Notes under the pieces: generated by a model
Seen by the model: the letters and a program-made list of their open reading frames with translations, nothing else
Databases searched by the model: none
What the model was told of the DNA's origin: nothing
Source: Triticum aestivum
Taxonomy: Eukaryota > Streptophyta > Magnoliopsida > Poales > Poaceae
Length of the DNA: 64,000 bases
Direction of reading: 5' to 3'
NCBI RefSeq assembly: GCF_018294505.1
Contig: NC_057810.1
Location: 708,117,859 to 708,181,858 of the forward strand
Position numbers and translations under genes: made by a program
In this document: positions 59,540 to 64,000 of the stretch, one piece after another
Layout: each line of letters begins with the position of its first letter
Numbering within the stretch: the first letter of the stretch is position 1

Positions 59540-60150
59540 GTAGGTGCCATATAGAATGCAAATGCAGTTGCCATGATATTCAGTTGCCATGTTTAATGAA
59601 ATATTGTTTGCCATGCTTACTCAGCTGCAGTTGCCATGTTCAATGAAAATTCGGTTTCCCATGCTTGCTCGGATGCATTTTCCATGTTCAATGAAGTGCA
59701 GTTGCCATATTTAATGCACTGTATTTCCATTGGGGCATGTTGGTATGCAAATTCCAATGTCAACTAAAAAATGTTATATTGTCGACACATATGCTGAAAT
59801 GCAATTGCCATGTTTACAAAAATGCAACTGCCATGTTTGTTGAAATGCAATTGCCATGTTTACTCAATTGTAGATGCCATGTTTAATAAAATGCAGTTGC
59901 CATGTTTTATGCAATGTGCTTCCTTTGGGAATGTTGGTGTGGAAATGACGATGGCCAGTTGAAAATGTACTACAGTTGCCATGTCTAGTGTACTGCAGTT
60001 GCCATGTCTAGTGTACTGCAGTTGCCATGACTAATGTACTACAGTTGCCATGTCTAATGTACTATAGTTGCCATGTCTAATGTACTACAGTTGCCATGTT
60101 CAAGGTACTATATTTGCCATGTTCAATGTACTATGGTTGCCATGTTCAAA
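59540..60150 (+). repeat. TTGCCATG repeat array 3, inside an intron, with 8 tandem 23-bp units
   Basis: 59540-59966 holds degenerate, irregularly spaced copies (ATGCAGTTGCCATGTTTAAT type). 59967-60150 is strictly periodic: eight units of exactly 23 bases of the type GTACTACAGTTGCCATGTCTAAT, starting at 59967, 59990, 60013, 60036, 60059, 60082, 60105 and 60128. The array lies in the last intron of the transposase gene (59493-60238). Confidence 0.9.
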
Positions 60151-60530
60151 CAAAATGTATTTATATTTCCATGACAACATAAGGTGCTACAAAAAAAGAG
60201 CGCACTATAGTTTCACAGAAAACACACAAAACTTGCAGATTCCAGGAAGAAATAAAGCGTGCCAGCATGTTCACGGCTTTCCAGGTGGACGAACATATGT
60301 TCAAGGTGTGTTCTATTTTGGGCATGTCAGATTCAGAACCTGAAGACCCAGACAAAGGAAGGAACTACTTCGTCAAAGCCTTGATAGGAGAAGGCGAATA
60401 CTACTGTCAATGCTGCAAGTTTGAACAGGACGACATTGTGTGCTGTCACATACTAAAAGTAATGGACATGAACATTGTGACACGGATGCCCCACCATTTC
60501 ATAAGGCGACGATGGACTTGGGACGCTCAC

Positions 60531-60560
60531 GACGCGTTGGCGCTGACGACGCGTTGGCGC
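60531..60560 (+). repeat. 17-bp tandem duplication that shifts the transposase frame
   Basis: GACGCGTTGGCGCTGAC (60531-60547) is followed by GACGCGTTGGCGC (60548-60560). Before it the protein reads RRRWTWDAHDALA, and after it the same kind of sequence continues in another frame (ALAPQTTNAVLAVHDERPES). Counting only one copy, the frame is continuous. 17 is not a multiple of three, so this is a small loss-of-function duplication. Confidence 0.8.
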
Positions 60561-61127
60561 CGCAGACAACAAACGCAGTTCTAGCTGTGCATGACGAGAG
60601 ACCTGAGTCAACCATGGAAGCTGTGAGGCACGTTGTGCTGACAAAGAACTATGCTAAGCTAATTGATGAAGCGTGCAAGAGTGATGAGACAGCGAGAGTC
60701 GCAGAAAAACACAGGAAGGCCCTGAAAAGAGAGCTTGATGAGATCAAGAAGAGGAAAGCTGAGGAAGCCTTACACCGGTTCCCCCGCACATCAAGTGTGC
60801 CTTCATCCATGGGGCCATCATATGAAAACTCGGAGATATGATCTGGAACAGCAAGCACACAAACCCAGGTCAGGAACCCACCCCGTTCCATCACAAAGGG
60901 TCGTCCAAGAGAGATAAGGTACAAATCAGGATTGGAGATTCAAGCAAAACACAAGAAAACGAAGAAAGGGACGGGCAATCCATAAGCAAAAATTGGGGCG
61001 TTGTGACATGGTCCTTGTGGACATTTTGTTTTGTACCCTAGATGTTGTGATTTTTTTTAAATTGGGAGAATGACTCTTGAGGGGCATCAGAAGTTGAAGG
61101 AAAATACATTGAATGGATAAATGCAGT

Positions 61128-61335
61128 TGCCATGTTATGGGTACTTAATCTGCCATGTTATGTGTAGTTAATCTGTCATGCTATTTTATACTAAATATGC
61201 CATGTTAATTGTACTGGATCTGCCATGTTAATTGTACTAGATCTGCCATGTTAATTATACTAGATCTGCCATGTTAATTATGATGGATCTGCCGTGTTGT
61301 TTGTACTGAATCTGCCATGTTAGCTGTACTGAAAT
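61128..61335 (+). repeat. TTGCCATG repeat array 4: nine 23-bp units between the two convergent genes
   Basis: Units of the type TGCCATGTTAATTGTACTAGATC start at 61128, 61151, 61174 (24 bases), 61198, 61221, 61244, 61267, 61290 and 61313. The period is the same 23 bases as in array 3 and both share TGCCATGT and GTACT, but the rest of the unit differs. Confidence 0.85.
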
Positions 61336-61900
61336 ATGACATGGTATTTTTAATGACTCTGCATCGCATATATTTCCATGATAATTCGACGCGGTTTAGT
61401 CACACATAGTGCGTTGTGTGCAATGTATGGGAAACAAGTTGAAAAAAGCGTAATGTGCATCAACCACAGGAAAGGTTATGTCTACATGATCAAACTACCA
61501 TGCTAGCTGGTACAGTTAGCGATAAAAAGAAGAAGCAAAACAGCCAAATGAAAAACGACGATGACTTTCACTAACCATATCTGATGAACTACATTTTTTC
61601 ATGTTTTAAAACATCGTAGACACATTCGAAGCAGCAAACTGTTGCTACAAACGATGGAACCATAGTAATAATGATAAACAGAAAACGTATCTGCTGTCAC
61701 GCCTAAATAGGTTCACATCCATACATATATTACAGAAAATATTCAAATGTCGCTCACACACCACCACTACATACTAGGCTACGCGGGGTTGCAGTCATAA
61801 CATAGCACACGAATATAGTTTTGACAAGAACAAAAGATAGTACCTTACATTCCTTGGCAACAGAATATAAGGTGTGCGTCCAGTGTGTAACGCCAGATGA
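61336..61900. other. spacer between the convergent genes
   Basis: No coding sequence or clear repeat. It should contain the 3' ends of both transcripts; I cannot place polyadenylation signals with confidence. Confidence 0.4.
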
Positions 61901-63555
61901 TCACTTGTACTTCTTGATGAATTTCTTGACAGCTTCCTCCACAAACTCGCGTGCTCCGGACCGCTTGTTGAAATCTTCATTCGTCAACCAGTTCCATGTG
62001 TAAATTTTCCGGAGCTCAACGACCGTTGCAGCTGTGACAGTGGGGACAAGTCTACCTTCCCACTTTGCAAAGTATTCCAACGTGTGAAAGCCACAGTCCG
62101 TCCTGCACAAGGAAAAGAGTCAGGTGAACTCGCAAAAAGGACACACATAGCAATGATAAACTTCAATTCAGATGTAACAACAAAGAGGGGTGGGATTGAT
62201 GTAAATGGCACATGAAGGAGGGGGTAGGAAATTACATGTTCCCTTGATTCGTAGTCGCCACGTACTCAATCGGGAAATGTCTGATCTGGACCTTTGAGTT
62301 TTCGTAGTGACGCTTCCATGTCTCTTTGACGTTGTTGATGAAGAATTTAGCATGCGAAGTAAGGTCTGCATCAACTGCTGAACGCATTGAATCAAGCACC
62401 TCAAAGCGTTGGTTCTTCAGGTCAAGACAGATCGCATAGTGGTGACCACACTTGTCGTGTGGGTCATGTGGTGCAAGCTCCTGGAACATGGGGAACATGA
62501 CCTGCATGTAAAAGTGAAGGAAATGAGAAGCAGAGTTCACATGAAGAACAACAGAGGGACAAAAAAAGTAGAATCACGTAGAATGTTTAGTTATGGTGGG
62601 GTAGTTGAAAGAAAGTTGCCGTCCATGTATGAACAAAATTTTCCATGTATTTTACTATGAAGTTGCCACATAGTTTGCATGGGATGCAAAAATCAAAAAG
62701 TCAGTTTGCACGGCAGCTATTGCCACATGAAACATCTGCCACATAAACAGAGTGCAGATGATGGCAAAAAACCATACCATGTGGAAAAAAATGCAAACAG
62801 GGAAGGAGTAGTCACATATTTCTTCAGTGTGAGCTTGAATTCACCGTGTTGAGCAAAATTCTTCCTCGGGATTTTGTGGTGGAAGTCACCATCCAATATT
62901 TTGCAGGTCACACTGTAATGCATGATTGTTTTGTCGGCACACACATCCATATGATTGTTGATGTAGTCAATCCCGCATGCAACTACATTCGTCGACATTT
63001 TACCGTTTGGCCTCACGGACTCGGCAAGATCACCCAGGTCGACGTATGTCGCTTCGCATTGAATGACCTTGGTTCTGTCCAAACATGAGCCGTATGAAAA
63101 TGATATAACATGAAAGAATCATGCCTACTAAGTAAAAAAAATGAAAGAACTAAAATGTAAGCAGATCATGTATAGAAAATACGAAGAAGATGAATGGTAA
63201 AAAGAGAGCAAAGCAAAATGAGAGATTATGTGGTGTGGTCATTTACGCTTTCAGCTCCTTCATGTGCTTGCTGCTGGCCCTCGCATTTCCAAACCGCTTG
63301 ACAATATCGTACAGTTGGGTCTGTTCCTTTGTGGCCCTGAATTCGGGCTCGTAGTCTTCCGCGGGAGGTGGGTGAACTACCCTCTGCTGCCTCACAGAAC
63401 CAGGGGTGGCACTCCTAATGGTATCCTCGGATACCGTATTTGCAGGCACATTGGAACTTGATTGCCCTGCCCTCGTGAGGACCTCCTCTGCAATGCTGCC
63501 TCCTCGATCATGTGGTAAGATTCATCAAGTGACGGTGAAATCTCCTCAGGGGTGC
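61901..63555 (-). CDS. Ulp1-like (C48) cysteine protease, four-exon model, 5' end beyond window
   Basis: Minus-strand exons are 63555-63247, 63074-62816, 62501-62236 and 62102-61901, with AG acceptors, GT donors and matching phases. The joins read KELKA|TKVIQCEATYVD, LKKY|VMFPMFQEL and QGNM|TDCGFHTLEY. The C48 catalytic residues are all visible: His in CGHHYAICLDLK (62439-62441), Asp in EVLDSMR (62391-62393), Gln in TTNQGN and Cys in DCGF (62093-62095). The end is KKFIKKYK with TGA at 61903-61901. Exon 1 (SLDESYHMIEEAA..., then AEEVLTRAGQSSSNVPANTV) needs a one-base frame change near 63490-63500, so the gene may be slightly damaged or begin differently. Ulp1-like genes cleave SUMO-type conjugates in the host; copies are carried by some plant MULEs (KAONASHI type) and some CACTA elements. 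Convergent placement with the MULE transposase suggests one element; this is inference. Confidence 0.72.
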
Positions 63556-63654
63556 CTGCAAGGATCAAAAAAGTGGATTAGGATACCTAGAAATCAAAAA
63601 CAGATGGATTGTGAGAAGATAGGGTGCATGATGTGAAATGTAGGTACAAAAAGT

Positions 63655-64000
63655 GGGGAGTTGCCATGTGTGGTGCAACTACAGTTGCCATGTCACAGCA
63701 ACTACAGTTGCCATGTAGTTGCACTATAGTTGCCAGGTCACAGCAACTACAGTTGCCATGTTGTGTCAACTCCACTTGCCATGTGCTTGCCGAATGGAAA
63801 AATGTAGCATGGAAACAAAAAATGCAGGTGACATGGTGCAGCAAATCCAGTTGCCATGTGTATTGCACTGTATTTGCCATGTGACAATAACTACAGTTGC
63901 CATGTTGAATCAACTTCAGTTGCCATGTGGTTGCCCAATGCAAAATGCAGCATGGCAGCAAAAAAATGTAGGTGACATGGTGCATCAAATCCAGTTGCCA
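63655..64000 (+). repeat. TTGCCATG repeat array 5, reaching the window end, with a ~144-bp higher-order repeat
   Basis: Units such as CAACTACAGTTGCCATGTCACAG recur about every 23 bases from 63659. A longer block with GTGACATGGTGCAGCAAATCCAGTTGCCA (63830 region) returns at about 63973 (GTGACATGGTGCATCAAATCC), so a second level of repetition exists. It lies upstream of Ulp1 exon 1 in the gene's direction, probably in an intron or the 5' region. Confidence 0.8.

Larger units (their letters stand above)
49171..60985 (+). pseudogene. FAR1-type Mutator-like transposase, disrupted by Copia-F
   Basis: Exon 49171-50792 follows a TTACAG acceptor. It begins with an acidic N-terminal part, then a FAR1 DNA-binding domain (49460-49780; FESFAEAKKFYQTYAKFHGF, CPVRCKLNVDGTQ, FDEHNHKL). 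The MULE transposase core has candidate catalytic residues D 50160-50162 (SFDAAYLTN), D 50346-50348 (IITDQD) and E 50673-50675 (RNEGFNAVL), with HRHCRWHI between. Copia-F cuts this exon at 50792. The exon resumes at 59404 (LPMERQMSKIYTNKIFN) and ends at 59492. The 746-base intron 59493-60238 holds array 3. Exon 60239-60985 has a SWIM zinc finger (CQC...CCH near 60401-60450), a coiled coil and KGRPREIRYKSGLE near the end. Other breaks are TAG at 49887 and 50739 (CAG expected), a 17-bp duplication at 60531 and TGA at 60839. It is either a dead autonomous-MULE transposase or a dead FAR1-related gene. Confidence 0.88.

Noticed and set aside
49171..60985. FAR1-like gene as a functional host photoreceptor-pathway gene (FHY3/FAR1)
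   Set aside because: Nonsense codons, frameshift and the Copia-F insertion exclude function, and the acidic N-terminus and repeat-filled introns fit a transposon copy better. A dead host paralog cannot be fully excluded.
59967..61335. Regular short repeats resembling a CRISPR array
   Set aside because: The units are directly adjacent with no unique spacers, and the genome is a plant. It is a tandem repeat.
63587..63988. 133-codon minus-strand ORF next to the Ulp1 gene
   Set aside because: It is only the translated TTGCCATG array, with repeated HGNCS-like residues.

Overview
The window is a repeat-dense piece of a large grass genome, most likely wheat, Aegilops, rye or barley. The evidence is the LTR type: four Copia elements have termini starting TGTTGGAAATATGCCCTAG and ending CGTTCCCCAACA, the signature of the Angela/WIS/BARE1 group of Triticeae. 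Three Gypsy elements carry the antisense accessory ORF common in large grass Gypsy elements. I see no ordinary host gene, rRNA or tRNA gene. Nearly all coding sequence is transposon-derived and most is broken.

Left half (1-27595) is a four-level nest. Gypsy-C (16523-27595) holds Copia-B (9313-16522) in its gag. Copia-B holds Gypsy-A (5243-9312) in its 5' LTR. Gypsy-A holds Copia-A (1-5242) in its antisense ORF region. The left ends of all four lie outside the window. The order of insertion follows directly: Gypsy-C oldest, Copia-A youngest.

Middle (27596-44722) is Gypsy-D: 5' LTR, primer binding site, gag, protease, RT, RNase H, integrase and the end of an antisense ORF. Its reverse transcriptase/RNase H junction is split by a complete Copia element in minus orientation, Copia-E (32768-41344), with target duplication GGCAA.

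Right part (44723-64000) starts with unclassified AT-rich and tandem-motif repeats (44723-46830). It then carries two convergent genes of probable Mutator-like (MULE) origin. One is a FAR1-type MULE transposase on the plus strand (49171-60985), killed by nonsense codons, a 17-bp duplication and the complete Copia-F (50793-59398, target duplication AAGCG). The other is an Ulp1-like (C48) cysteine protease on the minus strand (61901-63555) with its active-site residues intact. Introns and spacers of both genes are filled with a degenerate repeat of about 23 bp around a TTGCCATG core, always in the same orientation.

Wider patterns are: (1) internal stops are often TAG where CAG is expected, which suggests CHG-methylation decay; (2) Copia-A, -E and -F share the same internal damage, including an 88-bp tandem duplication, and so look like a non-autonomous family mobilised in trans; (3) both Gypsy-C and Gypsy-D have a TAG at the same place between protease and RT.
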